Shown piece after piece: positions 7,805 to 18,195 of a DNA stretch of 64,000 nucleotides. Location: positions 694,805 through 758,804 of the forward strand of contig CAVSCR010000007.1 in NCBI GenBank assembly GCA_963726575.1, in the 5' to 3' direction. Below the pieces are notes generated by a model that did not search any database, was not told where the DNA came from, and saw only the letters and a program-made list of their open reading frames with translations. Made by a program: the position numbers and the translations under genes. How positions within the stretch are numbered: position 1 is the stretch's first letter; every line of letters begins with the position of its first letter. This stretch comes from CAVSCR01 sp963726575. Lineage in GTDB: Bacteria; Actinomycetota; Actinomycetes; JAHEKZ01.

Positions 7805-9079
7805 ATGGATGTCCTCGTCGTCGGCGCAGGGGCTCGAGAACACGCCCTGTGCGTTGCGCTGCGACGTGACCCATCGGTCGAGGCCTTGTGGTGCGCGCCA
7901 GGAAACGCCGGCACGGCGGACGTCGCCATCAACGAGCCCTTGGACGCTGGCGACCCGCAGGCCGTGGCTGCTCTGGCGCAGCGGCTGGGCGCCGACCTGG
8001 TCGTGATCGGTCCCGAAGGACCGTTGGTGGCCGGCGCCGCCGACGCCGTGAGGGCAGCTGGCGTCGTCTGCTTCGGGCCGTCCCAGGCGGCGGCCCAGCT
8101 CGAGGGGTCCAAGGCGTTTGCCAAGCAGGTCATGACGCAAGCCGGAGTCCCCACAGCTCACTCCCGCACCTGCACCACCGCCGAGGAAGTGGCTGCCGCC
8201 CTCGACGCCTATGGGCCGCCGTACGTGGTCAAGGACGACGGGCTGGCTGCCGGCAAGGGGGTCGTGGTCACCGACGATCCGGCCGTTGCGCGGGCCCATG
8301 CCGCACGCTCGGGTCGGGTGGTGATCGAGGAGTTCCTGGACGGCCCGGAGATCTCGCTCTTCTGCATCACCGACGGCACCACGGTGGTGCCGCTGGCACC
8401 CGCCCAGGACTTCAAGCGCGCCGGTGACCACGACACCGGCCCGAACACCGGCGGAATGGGCGCCTACTCACCGCTCCCGTGGGCGCCGCCGGGTCTGGTG
8501 GACGAGGTGGTCGACCGCATCGCGCAGCCGGTGGTCGATGCCCTGAGCGCCAACGGAACGCCCTTCGTCGGCCTGCTGTACGTGGGCTTGGCGTTGACCA
8601 AGGACGGACTGCAGGTCATCGAGTTCAACGCGCGGTTCGGAGACCCCGAGACTCAGGTGGTGCTGGCTCGGCTGCAGACCCCCCTCGCCGGAGTCCTTGC
8701 CGCCGCCGCTCGTGGCGAGCTGGCCGACGTCGGACCGCTGGAGTGGTCTGACGATGCGGCCGTGACGGTCGTCATCGCGGCGAACGGATACCCGGTGTCG
8801 CCGCGGGTCGGTGATGCCGTGGACGGCATCGTCGACGCCAACGACGTGCCGGGCGTCCATGTGCTCCACGCCGGCACCACCGTGGACGCGCACGGTGTCG
8901 TGCGGACGTCGGGCGGGCGGGTGTTGTCGGTGACGGCGACCGGACCGACGTTGACGGAGGCCCGCACTCGCGCCTACGACGCGGTGGACCGCGTCGCGGT
9001 CGTGGGATCGCACCACCGCAAGGACATCGCGGCTACGGCAGCCAGCGATGCCGACGACGAGACCCCGGCTGATCCCTGA
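7805..9079 (+). CDS. purD: Phosphoribosylamine-glycine ligase
   Basis: PurD (GAR synthetase) condenses phosphoribosylamine with glycine using ATP, the second step of de novo purine synthesis. The 424-residue protein is an ATP-grasp enzyme. The N-terminal VLVVGAGAREHAL Rossmann strand, GPEGPLVAG, the SKAFAKQVM and VVKDDGLAAGKGV nucleotide-binding segments, and DHDTGPNTGGMGAY are all intact. The C-terminus is slightly extended and acidic. The start is ATG 7805, 21 bp after the aminotransferase. Confidence 0.97.
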   Translation: MDVLVVGAGAREHALCVALRRDPSVEALWCAPGNAGTADVAINEPLDAGDPQAVAALAQRLGADLVVIGPEGPLVAGAADAVRAAGVVCFGPSQAAAQLEGSKAFAKQVMTQAGVPTAHSRTCTTAEEVAAALDAYGPPYVVKDDGLAAGKGVVVTDDPAVARAHAARSGRVVIEEFLDGPEISLFCITDGTTVVPLAPAQDFKRAGDHDTGPNTGGMGAYSPLPWAPPGLVDEVVDRIAQPVVDALSANGTPFVGLLYVGLALTKDGLQVIEFNARFGDPETQVVLARLQTPLAGVLAAAARGELADVGPLEWSDDAAVTVVIAANGYPVSPRVGDAVDGIVDANDVPGVHVLHAGTTVDAHGVVRTSGGRVLSVTATGPTLTEARTRAYDAVDRVAVVGSHHRKDIAATAASDADDETPADP

Positions 9080-9107
9080 GCCGACGTCCGGAAGGGTTGG
9101 TAACGAC

Positions 9108-9806
9108 GTGGTGCCACGCGTCTGTCTGCAAGGTGGTGCCGAGTTCGGGCGCCTGACCCAGGAGATGGACTCTCAGCTGCTCAAGCTGGCCCGACCAGGT
9201 CCGGTCGTGATCGCTCCGCTTGCCTCGCCTCCGGGCAGCGCGTACCGGCGTACCGGCGCCAACGCCGTCGGCTACTTCGGACGCCTCGGCGCCGCATCCG
9301 TGTTGGTGGCCGCCGACGCCAGAGAAGATGACGACGCTGCCTGCGCCACCGTCGCGGAGGCGGGCCTGCTCGTGCTTCCCGGCGGCTCGCCCGCCCGGTT
9401 GCTCGACGCGTTGACACAGTCGCGCTTGGGACTGGTGGTGCGTGACCTGATCGACGACGGCGCGATCGTCATGGGGGCCAGCGCAGGCGCCATGTGCCTG
9501 GCAGCCTGGACCTTGCTCCCGGACCGAGGCGGTGTGGTGGTTCCCGGGATCGAGGTGGTTCCTGCCGCGCTCGTGCTGCCCCACTACGAGCTGAGCCGCG
9601 AGCCTGAGGCGAGCGGGCTGCTGGCCCAGGTGCCGCCACAGTGCGCCGTCCTCGGCATCCCGGAGCAGTCCGGAGTGCTGTTCGAGGTCGACGACGTTCC
9701 CCGGCTCACTGCGATGGGCGCAGCGTCGACCACGATCGTGCGCGGTCGCTCGCAGGCCCTCGACGTCGGGGACTCGGTGCCCTGGCCACTGGATACGGAA
9801 GAATGA
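9108..9806 (+). CDS. Peptidase S51 / cyanophycinase-like protein
   Basis: A 232-residue protein of the class I glutamine-amidotransferase-like superfamily, S51 branch (dipeptidase E and cyanophycinase relatives). The nucleophile motif is GASAGAM with Ser at about residue 125, and downstream LPHYELSR and LGIPEQSGV resemble the regions supplying the catalytic His and oxyanion hole. These enzymes cleave Asp-Xaa or beta-linked Asp dipeptides; the actual substrate is unknown and no cyanophycin synthetase is seen. GTG 9108 or 9111 could be the start; I chose 9108, which follows GAAGGG. It lies inside the purD-purB-purC run, 4 bp before purB, so it is probably in that operon without an obvious purine role. 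Confidence 0.8.
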   Translation: MVPRVCLQGGAEFGRLTQEMDSQLLKLARPGPVVIAPLASPPGSAYRRTGANAVGYFGRLGAASVLVAADAREDDDAACATVAEAGLLVLPGGSPARLLDALTQSRLGLVVRDLIDDGAIVMGASAGAMCLAAWTLLPDRGGVVVPGIEVVPAALVLPHYELSREPEASGLLAQVPPQCAVLGIPEQSGVLFEVDDVPRLTAMGAASTTIVRGRSQALDVGDSVPWPLDTEE

Positions 9807-9810
9807 CGCG

Positions 9811-11242
9811 GTGACCAACCCGCTGATCCCCGACGTCCTGGCCGCTCGGTACGCCTCCGGCGCCATGGCGGGCGTGTGGTCACCTGAGCACAAGGTGCGC
9901 CTCGAGCGCGAGCTCTGGCTCGCCGTCTTGGAGGCGCAGCGGGCCCTTGGCGTCGACGTGCCCGACGGAGTGGTTGAGGCGTACCGAGCCGTGATCGACG
10001 ACGTCGACCTCGACTCGATTGCCGGCCGTGAGCGGGTGACTCGACACGACGTCAAGGCGCGGATCGAGGAGTTCGGCGCCCTGGCTGGACAAGAGCACGT
10101 GCACAAGGGGATGACGAGCCGCGACCTGACCGAGAACGTGGAGCAGCTGCAGGTGCGTAGGTCGTTGCAGATCGTGCGGAGCAAGGCCGTCGCGACATTG
10201 GCACGCCTTGGCAATCTCGCACTGCGCTACGACGACGTCGTGATGGCCGGTCGGTCGCACAACGTCGCGGCGCAGGCGACCACATTGGGCAAACGGTTCG
10301 CGTCGGCGGCCGACGGAGCTGCTGGTGGCCTTGGAACGCCTCGACGAGCTGATGGCGCGGTACCCCTTGCGCGGCATCAAGGGTCCGGTCGGCACAGCCC
10401 AGGACATGCTCGACCTTCTCGACGGTGACGCGAACAAGCTGGCCGAGCTGGAGCGGGCCGTTGCGACGCATCTGGGCTTCGACAACGTGCTCACCAGCGT
10501 CGGCCAGGTGTACCCGCGGTCCTTGGACTACGACGTCGTGAGCGCGCTGGTGCAGCTCGCAGCCGGACCATCGTCGCTGGCCATGACGATCCGTCTGATG
10601 GCCGGCAACGAGTTGGTGACCGAGGGCTTCCGACCCGGCCAGGTCGGCTCGAGTGCGATGCCGCACAAGATGAACACTCGGTCGTGCGAGCGGGTCAATG
10701 GTCTCGCCGTCATCCTCCGCGGGTACGCGACCATGACGGGTGAGCTGGCCGGCTCACAATGGAACGAAGGCGACGTGTCGTGCTCGGTGGTGCGTCGGGT
10801 TGCGCTGCCTTCTGCGTTCTTCGCGATCGACGGGTTGTTCGAGACGTTCCTGACCGTGCTCGACGAGTTCGGAGCCTTCCCCGCCGTCATCGCGCGAGAG
10901 CTGGATCGCTACCTTCCGTTCCTGGCGACCACCAAAGTGCTCATGGCCGCAGTGCGGAACGGCGTCGGTCGCGAGACGGCCCACGAAGTGATCAAGGAGC
11001 ACGCAGTCGCGGTCGCCCTGGAGATGCGCGAGAAGGGTAGCGATCGCAACGACTTGCTCGACCGGCTCGCGGCCGATGAGCGGTTGGGCCTGACGCGGGA
11101 TCAGCTCAGCTCTCTGGTCGCCGAGCCGATCGAGTTCACTGGAGCAGCGACGTCTCAGGTGGCGCGTGTCGTGGCGCAGATCGCGGCGATCGCACAAGGC
11201 GATCCGGTGGCGTCGGCCTACCAGCCGGCGGACATCCTGTGA
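9811..11242 (+). CDS. purB: Adenylosuccinate lyase, interrupted by a one-base frameshift as read
   Basis: PurB cleaves SAICAR to AICAR and adenylosuccinate to AMP. The N-terminal part runs from GTG 9811 in one frame (HDVKARIEEF, HKGMTSRDLTENVEQ, AGRSHNVAAQATTLGKRFASAAD). After base ~10314 homology continues in the next frame (LDELMARYPLRGIKGPVG, the fumarase/lyase signature GSSAMPHKMN, and QPADIL at the end). Removing one G from the GG at 10315-10316 would restore an uninterrupted protein of about 476 residues (ADELLVALERLDE). Because purB is normally essential and the rest is well preserved, a sequencing or assembly error is the likeliest cause. The gene begins 4 bp after the S51 gene and overlaps purC by 4 nt. 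Confidence 0.9.
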
Positions 11243-12120
11243 CGGCGCCGGCGGCTCCATTGCTGGCCGGGCTCGAGCACGTGTACTCGGGCAAGGTGCG
11301 CGATCTCTACCGATACCCCGACGGGCGCCTGCTCTTCGTGGCCAGCGACCGGATCTCGGCCTACGACTGGATCCTGCCCACCGCGATCCCGGACAAGGGG
11401 CGGGTCCTCACCCAGCTGTCGCTGTGGTGGTTCGGGCAGCTGGCCGACCTGGTGCCCAATCATGTGCTGTCCACGGAGGTCCCGGAGGCCGTCGCCGGGC
11501 GGGCGATGATCACCCGACCGCTGCAGATGTTCCCGGTGGAGTGCGTCGCGCGCGGCTATCTCACAGGTTCAGGGCTCACCGACTACCAACGGGCAGGCGC
11601 GGTGTGCGGCGTTGTTCTTCCGCCAGGGCTGGTCGACGGCTCGCGACTGCCCAGCCCGATCTTCACCCCAGCCACCAAGGCGGCGCTCGGCAAGCACGAC
11701 GAGAACGTCGACTTCGCGGCGGTCGCGCGCACCGTCGGACTGCATGACGCCGAGGCGTTGCGCGACCTGACGTTGAGCGTGTACGAGCGTGCCGAGCAGA
11801 TCGCGCGCGACCGGGGAATCGTCCTTGCCGACACCAAGCTCGAGTTCGGACGAGACCCGGTGACCGGGCGGATCGTCCTGGCCGACGAGGTTCTGACGCC
11901 GGACTCGTCGCGGTTCTGGCCAGCCGATGCCTGGGAACCGGGACATGCCCAACCCAGCTATGACAAGCAGTTCGTGCGCGACTGGCTGACGTCGCCGGCG
12001 TCTGGATGGGACCGGAGCTCCGGAGCGCCGCCGCCGCCACTGCCCGACGACGTGGTGGCGGCGACCCGCGCCAAGTACATCGAGGCCTTCGAGCGCCTGA
12101 CCGGACGCCGCTTCGCCTGA
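11239..12120 (+). CDS. purC: Phosphoribosylaminoimidazole-succinocarboxamide synthase
   Basis: PurC (SAICAR synthetase) ligates aspartate to CAIR with ATP. The 293-residue protein shows the family signature SGKVRDLY near residue 15, SDRISAYDWILPT, MFPVECVARGYLTGSG (nucleotide and substrate loop), LADTKLEFG and the DEVLTPDSSRFWP signature. GTG 11239 overlaps the purB stop in a GTGA arrangement, indicating translational coupling. It is the last gene of the purD-S51-purB-purC run and is followed by an inverted-repeat element. purE and purK, which make its substrate, are not in the window. Confidence 0.97.
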   Translation: MTAPAAPLLAGLEHVYSGKVRDLYRYPDGRLLFVASDRISAYDWILPTAIPDKGRVLTQLSLWWFGQLADLVPNHVLSTEVPEAVAGRAMITRPLQMFPVECVARGYLTGSGLTDYQRAGAVCGVVLPPGLVDGSRLPSPIFTPATKAALGKHDENVDFAAVARTVGLHDAEALRDLTLSVYERAEQIARDRGIVLADTKLEFGRDPVTGRIVLADEVLTPDSSRFWPADAWEPGHAQPSYDKQFVRDWLTSPASGWDRSSGAPPPPLPDDVVAATRAKYIEAFERLTGRRFA

Positions 12121-12130
12121 GCCGAAACCC

Positions 12131-12194
12131 AAGTTGGTCTTGGACCTCATGTGCAAGTTGATCATGAAAACCCGACATCTACTCCTTGATCAAC
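12131..12194. repeat. Inverted repeat flanking the PPOX-galE block, left copy
   Basis: About 64 bp that reappears in reverse complement at 13678-13740 with roughly 80% identity; the outermost CTACTCCTTGATCAAC block is exact. Each copy has an internal GTTGATCA...TGATCAAC-like stem. This copy starts 10 bp after the purC stop and ends 50 bp before the PPOX-family gene. The pair brackets two genes not otherwise expected between purC and purS. Confidence 0.8.
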
Positions 12195-12244
12195 AACCAG
12201 GGGGCGGCTGACGGCCGACGACGCGACTGCGGCACAGTGACGCC

Positions 12245-12661
12245 GTGCAGATTCCTGAGGGTTACGACGACCTCTTCGACGACGCCGCGGTCGGCTTCCT
12301 CGTCGTCGCCACCTTGAGTGGTCCGGACAAGGCGGCCGTGGCGCCTGTCTGGTTCGTCTCCGACGACCGTGGCCTGGTGTTCACCTCCGATGACGACAGT
12401 GTCAAGGCACGCAACGTGCGGCGACAACCGAACGTGGCCGCAGTGGTGTTGGAAGAGGGCGAGCACGCTCGCTACGTGTCGGTGCGCGGCACCGTGGAGG
12501 AGCTGCACGCCGGCGTCGACGACCTCGCCGGTCTCTATCGGCGCATCGTGCAACGCTACGAGCACCGCGAACCGACCGAGCCGGATCCAGAAGGCACGGC
12601 CTACTTCCGGCTCGTTCCCGATCGGATGAACGGGTACGACTACCGCGACTACCAGGCCTGA
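12245..12661 (+). CDS. PPOX-class split-barrel oxidoreductase (F420 or flavin dependent)
   Basis: A 138-residue pyridoxamine-5'-phosphate-oxidase-like split-barrel protein. The pattern GFLVVATLSG...APVWFVSDDRGLVFTS, then KARNVRRQPNVAAVV and RYVSVRGTVEEL, is typical of actinobacterial members that bind F420 or FMN and reduce small substrates such as biliverdin or quinones. It is close to the minimum domain length, with a short C-terminal tail (MNGYDYRDYQA). GTG 12245 is the start. With galE it lies between the inverted repeats at 12131-12194 and 13678-13740. The cofactor and substrate cannot be decided from sequence. Confidence 0.8.
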   Translation: MQIPEGYDDLFDDAAVGFLVVATLSGPDKAAVAPVWFVSDDRGLVFTSDDDSVKARNVRRQPNVAAVVLEEGEHARYVSVRGTVEELHAGVDDLAGLYRRIVQRYEHREPTEPDPEGTAYFRLVPDRMNGYDYRDYQA

Positions 12662-12689
12662 CCACAACCATCGCAAGTACGCTGCCCGC

Positions 12690-13664
12690 ATGACATGGCT
12701 GGTCACCGGCGGAGCCGGCTACATCGGGGCGCACATCGTTCACGCGCTGCGATCCGAGGGCAAGTCCGTGGTCGTGCTCGACGACCTGTCGACTGGTGAG
12801 CGTCGCAAGCTGCCCGATGACGTTCCCTTGGTGATCGCCTCGGTCGACGACCGCGACGCGGTGGCGACGGCGTTGAAGAAGCACGAGGTCAGCGGCATCG
12901 TCCACATGGCCGCGAAGAAGGCTGTCGGGGAGTCGGTCGAGCGGCCGTTGTACTACTACCGGCAGAACGTCGACGGCCTGCTGACGTTGCTCGAGGCCAT
13001 GGACGACGCGAACGTCACCAAGATCGTCTACTCCTCCTCGGCTGCGACCTTCGGCCTGCCGGACACCGACGTCGCGCTCACCGAGGACTACCACTGCCGC
13101 CCCATCAACCCGTACGGCGAGACGAAGCTGATCGGCGAGTGGCTCATGCACGATCTCGCGCTGGCGGAGAGCCTCGACTGGGTCTCGTTGCGGTACTTCA
13201 ACGTCGCCGGAGCCGGGACACCGGAGCTGGGTGATTCCGGCGTCTTCAACTTGATCCCGATGGTGTTCCGCGCGCTGAGCAACGGCCAGAGCCCGCAGGT
13301 CTTCGGTGGCGACTACCCGACCCCGGATGGCTCCTGCATCCGCGACTACATCCACGTGACGGATCTCGCCGAGGCACATGTCGCCGCCGTCGACCGACTC
13401 GAGAGCGGACCCGCGTCGGTCGTCTACAACGTCGGACGCGGTGAGGGTGTGTCCGTCAAGGAAGTCATGGACGCTGTGCGCGCCGCGACCGGCCTCGACT
13501 TCCGGTACGACGTGGTCGAGCGGCGTCCCGGCGACCCTGCGCGGCTCGTCGCGTCAGCGGACAAGATCGGCGCTGAGCTCGGATGGACGGCCACCCGCGA
13601 CCTGGCAGACATGGTGACCAGCGCGTGGACCGCGTGGCAGGCGTTCCCACCGTCGACCTCCTGA
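12690..13664 (+). CDS. galE: UDP-glucose 4-epimerase
   Basis: GalE interconverts UDP-glucose and UDP-galactose using tightly bound NAD. The 324-residue protein is an extended short-chain dehydrogenase. It has the TGGAGYIGAHIV nucleotide-binding loop at the N-terminus, HMAAKKAVGESV, SSSAATFG with the catalytic Ser, and NPYGETK containing the Tyr-x-x-x-Lys pair. RYFNVAGA and RDYIHVTDLAEAH are also standard. It starts at ATG 12690, 28 bp after the PPOX-type gene, and probably shares its transcript. No other gal gene is nearby, so a role in cell-envelope sugar supply is more likely than galactose catabolism. Confidence 0.93.
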   Translation: MTWLVTGGAGYIGAHIVHALRSEGKSVVVLDDLSTGERRKLPDDVPLVIASVDDRDAVATALKKHEVSGIVHMAAKKAVGESVERPLYYYRQNVDGLLTLLEAMDDANVTKIVYSSSAATFGLPDTDVALTEDYHCRPINPYGETKLIGEWLMHDLALAESLDWVSLRYFNVAGAGTPELGDSGVFNLIPMVFRALSNGQSPQVFGGDYPTPDGSCIRDYIHVTDLAEAHVAAVDRLESGPASVVYNVGRGEGVSVKEVMDAVRAATGLDFRYDVVERRPGDPARLVASADKIGAELGWTATRDLADMVTSAWTAWQAFPPSTS

Positions 13665-13677
13665 CCCTGCCGGTGAA

Positions 13678-13740
13678 GTTGATCAAGGAGTAGAGGTCGG
13701 GCTTTCAAGATCGACTGACACCTGAAGTCCAAGATCAACT
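13678..13740. repeat. Inverted repeat flanking the PPOX-galE block, right copy
   Basis: The reverse-complement partner of 12131-12194. It starts 14 bp after the galE stop and runs into the 3' end of the minus-strand nitroreductase gene. That gene's stop codon (13735-13737) is inside the repeat. It sits between convergent genes, so it may serve as a terminator in both directions. Confidence 0.8.
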
Positions 13741-14217
13741 GGGTGGCGGTGAGGCGAGGAGGCGGAAGACGGGGATGTAGCGGCCGGCCCGGCGTTCGTA
13801 GCCGGCGAACCAGCGCCAGTCCTGCGTCAGCGCGGCGTAGAGCCGGTCCCGGTCAGCACCGGTGGCCTCGGCGAACCGACAGGCGCGCACCTGCTCCCCC
13901 ACGCGCACCCACCCGACGGCCTGCGCCCGCACGTTGAACACCCACCCCGGCACCTTCGCCTGGCCGGCATTCGACCCCGCCACGACCCAGACCTCTTCTT
14001 CGCTCTCGGCATCTCCCGCGGGGTCGCGCACGGCCAGGAGCGGCGTCGTGCGCCATTCCCCGCTGCGCCGGCCCAACGTGGTGACCCACACGATCTGCTG
14101 GCCCCCGGGGAAGTGCCGGCCCAGCCGCCCGCCCGAGATGCGGTGCAGCACCCGATGTCCGCGCGTGAGGTTGCGCAGCACCAAGCCCATCGTCAGGTCG
14201 TAGCGGGCCTTGTCCAC
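13735..14217 (-). CDS. Deazaflavin (F420)-dependent nitroreductase family protein
   Basis: A 160-residue member of the DDN/F420-dependent quinone reductase family, which uses reduced F420 to reduce quinones and nitro compounds. The family pattern is visible as LVTLGRRSG-like TTLGRRSGEWRTTPLL, followed by WVVAGSNAGQAKVPGWVFNV and an arginine-rich segment ending PVFRLL. It is read from GTG 14217 away from purS. The terminal residues and stop lie in the inverted repeat 13678-13740. It indicates that the host makes F420. Confidence 0.87.
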   Translation of the reverse strand: MDKARYDLTMGLVLRNLTRGHRVLHRISGGRLGRHFPGGQQIVWVTTLGRRSGEWRTTPLLAVRDPAGDAESEEEVWVVAGSNAGQAKVPGWVFNVRAQAVGWVRVGEQVRACRFAEATGADRDRLYAALTQDWRWFAGYERRAGRYIPVFRLLASPPPS

Positions 14218-14327
14218 GAACTTGACGGTAGCGTCAGGTCAGTGGCCGACGAAAGCACGTGGTTGCGTCGGTAGACTCGACGTGTCGCCCAGCATCGATC
14301 GCCCGCTTTCGACTCTCGGGAGAGCCC

Positions 14328-14567
14328 GTGGCTCGCGTCGTCGTCGACGTCATGCTCAAGCCGGAAATTCTGGATCCACAGGGACAGGCGGTCCACGCAG
14401 CGCTGACGCGGCTCGGCGTGGCCGGCGTCGCCGGCGTGCGTCAGGGCAAGCGGTTCGTGATCGAGCTCGAGGGCGAGATCGACGCGGCCGCGCTCGACCA
14501 CATCGCAGCGACGCTCCTCGCCAACACGGTGATCGAGGACTACGCGGTCCGCGCCGAGGGCGCGTGA
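14328..14567 (+). CDS. purS: Phosphoribosylformylglycinamidine synthase, PurS subunit
   Basis: PurS is the small structural subunit that bridges PurQ and PurL in the three-part FGAM synthase found in Gram-positives and archaea. The 79-residue product (VVDVMLKPEILDPQGQAV, GVAGVRQGKRFVIEL) is full length. GTG 14328 follows a GGAGAG ribosome-binding site, and upstream in-frame codons lack family similarity. The stop overlaps the purQ ATG by one base, so the three subunits are co-translated. Confidence 0.95.
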   Translation: MARVVVDVMLKPEILDPQGQAVHAALTRLGVAGVAGVRQGKRFVIELEGEIDAAALDHIAATLLANTVIEDYAVRAEGA

Positions 14568-15240
14568 TGGCGGCTCGGATCGGCGTCGTCACGTTTCCTG
14601 GGTCGTTGGACGATCGCGACGCGCAGCGGGCCGTCGGTATCGCCGGCGCTGAGCCGGTGGCGCTGTGGCACGGCGACGCCGATCTGCGGGGCGTCGATGC
14701 CGTGGTCCTGCCTGGCGGATTCTCCTACGGCGACTACCTGCGCTGCGGCGCGATTGCGCGTTTCGCGCCGATCATGAGCGAGGTCATCGAAGCTGCCCAA
14801 CGCGGCCTGCCGGTGCTCGGAATCTGTAACGGGTTCCAGGTGCTGTGCGAGTCCCACCTCCTGCCTGGCGCGCTGATCAGGAACGATGTGCGGCGCTTCG
14901 TGTGTCGTGACCAGTCGCTGCGGATCGAGAACAACCGCACCGCATGGACCGGTCAGTTCGACGCCGACCAACAGATCGTGATCCCACTGAAGAACGGCGA
15001 GGGTGGATTTGTCGCTGACCGGGACACTCTGGATCGACTCGAGGGCGAGGGGCGCGTCGTCGCGCGCTACCTGGGCGACAACCCGAACGGTTCTTACCGC
15101 GACATCGCCGGGATCACCAATGACACAGGCAACGTCGTCGGGTTGATGCCGCACCCCGAACATGCGGTGGAGCCGCTCACCGGCCCCACCACGGACGGCC
15201 TGGCGTTCTTCACGTCCTTGTTGCTCGACCGCGCAGGTGC

Positions 15241-15244
<4 letters not shown>
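14567..15244 (+). CDS. purQ: Phosphoribosylformylglycinamidine synthase, PurQ (glutaminase) subunit
   Basis: PurQ is the class I glutamine amidotransferase that supplies ammonia to PurL for conversion of FGAR to FGAM. The 225-residue protein has the nucleophile Cys87 in GICNGFQVL and the His-x-Glu pair in MPHPEHA near the C-terminus. The N-terminal VVTFPGSLDDRDA and PGGFSYGDYLRCG segments are typical. ATG 14567 overlaps the purS stop; its own stop overlaps the purL GTG. Confidence 0.97.
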
Positions 15245-17508
<2,264 letters not shown>

Positions 17509-17510
17509 CG

Positions 17511-18011
17511 TTGTCGACGCCGCTGGTGGCCAAGAGCGCACTCGACCCCGAACGGCTCACGGACGCGTTGCGTCAACAGAGCGTTCGGCTGCAGGCGGCG
17601 GGGCGGCCCGCACCAGCTCTCCACAGCCCCGCCGACCCGACTACGGACGAGGTCGCGCTCACCGCTGCCCTGATCCGGCTCGTGCTGCTCGGTCACGACG
17701 CCGACGCCGTCGACCCGTCGGCCCGCCGACTCGCGGTCCGAGCCGCGGCCGGCCTGCTGGCCCGCAAGGCGCCGGGTCGCAGCGTGGAGGTTCGGGTGCC
17801 TCCCGACACCGCCGTCCAGTGCGTGCCCGGCCCGCGCCACACCCGCGGCACTCCGCCTGCGGTGGTCGAGACCGACTCCCTGACGTTCCTGCGCCTGGCC
17901 GGCGGCGAGTCCGACTGGGCCACCGAGGTGGCCGCCGGTCGCGTGCGTCGAAGCGGTCAGCGCACCGACCTCAGTCCCTGGTTGCCAGTCGTGCCCATAT
18001 CGTCAGTCTGA
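17511..18011 (+). CDS. Sterol carrier family protein (maleylpyruvate-isomerase C-terminal-like)
   Basis: About 166 residues, matching the small 'sterol carrier family' proteins that follow purL in many actinobacteria. Diagnostic stretches are DPSARRLAVRAAAGLL, PGRSVEVRVPP, VQCVPGPRHTRGTPP and VETDSLTFLRLA. The start is uncertain: TTG 17511, two bases after purL, or GTG 17526. No catalytic function is established; the fold is thought to bind hydrophobic ligands. The position directly behind purL suggests co-transcription, and a hairpin follows the stop. Confidence 0.8.
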   Translation: MSTPLVAKSALDPERLTDALRQQSVRLQAAGRPAPALHSPADPTTDEVALTAALIRLVLLGHDADAVDPSARRLAVRAAAGLLARKAPGRSVEVRVPPDTAVQCVPGPRHTRGTPPAVVETDSLTFLRLAGGESDWATEVAAGRVRRSGQRTDLSPWLPVVPISSV

Positions 18012-18016
18012 GTGGC

Positions 18017-18040
18017 TTTCGACGACGAATCCCGTCGAAA
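18017..18040 (+). terminator. Hairpin after the purSQL-SCP run
   Basis: Arms TTTCGACG (18017-18024) and CGTCGAAA (18033-18040) enclose an 8-nt loop, starting five bases after the stop of the sterol-carrier-family gene. No long T run follows, which is usual for high-GC actinobacteria. It is a plausible transcription end for the purS-purL operon. Confidence 0.5.
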
Positions 18041-18195
18041 AATCCTATCCAGGCCACGATTTGTCTACGACCGGTAACGATTGGTTCTGGATTGGGCCGT
18101 GCGGTTCCCCCCGGTGAGGGTCGGCCGCTACTGTCCGACCACCTGCCCGCTGAACTCCCGACGAACCTGCTGGACGATCAAGGAGCCTCCTCTCG

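Noticed and set aside
10311..10330. Programmed ribosomal frameshift in purB
   Set aside because: No slippery heptamer or downstream structure of the known kind, and purB is not known to use frameshifting; a base error is simpler.
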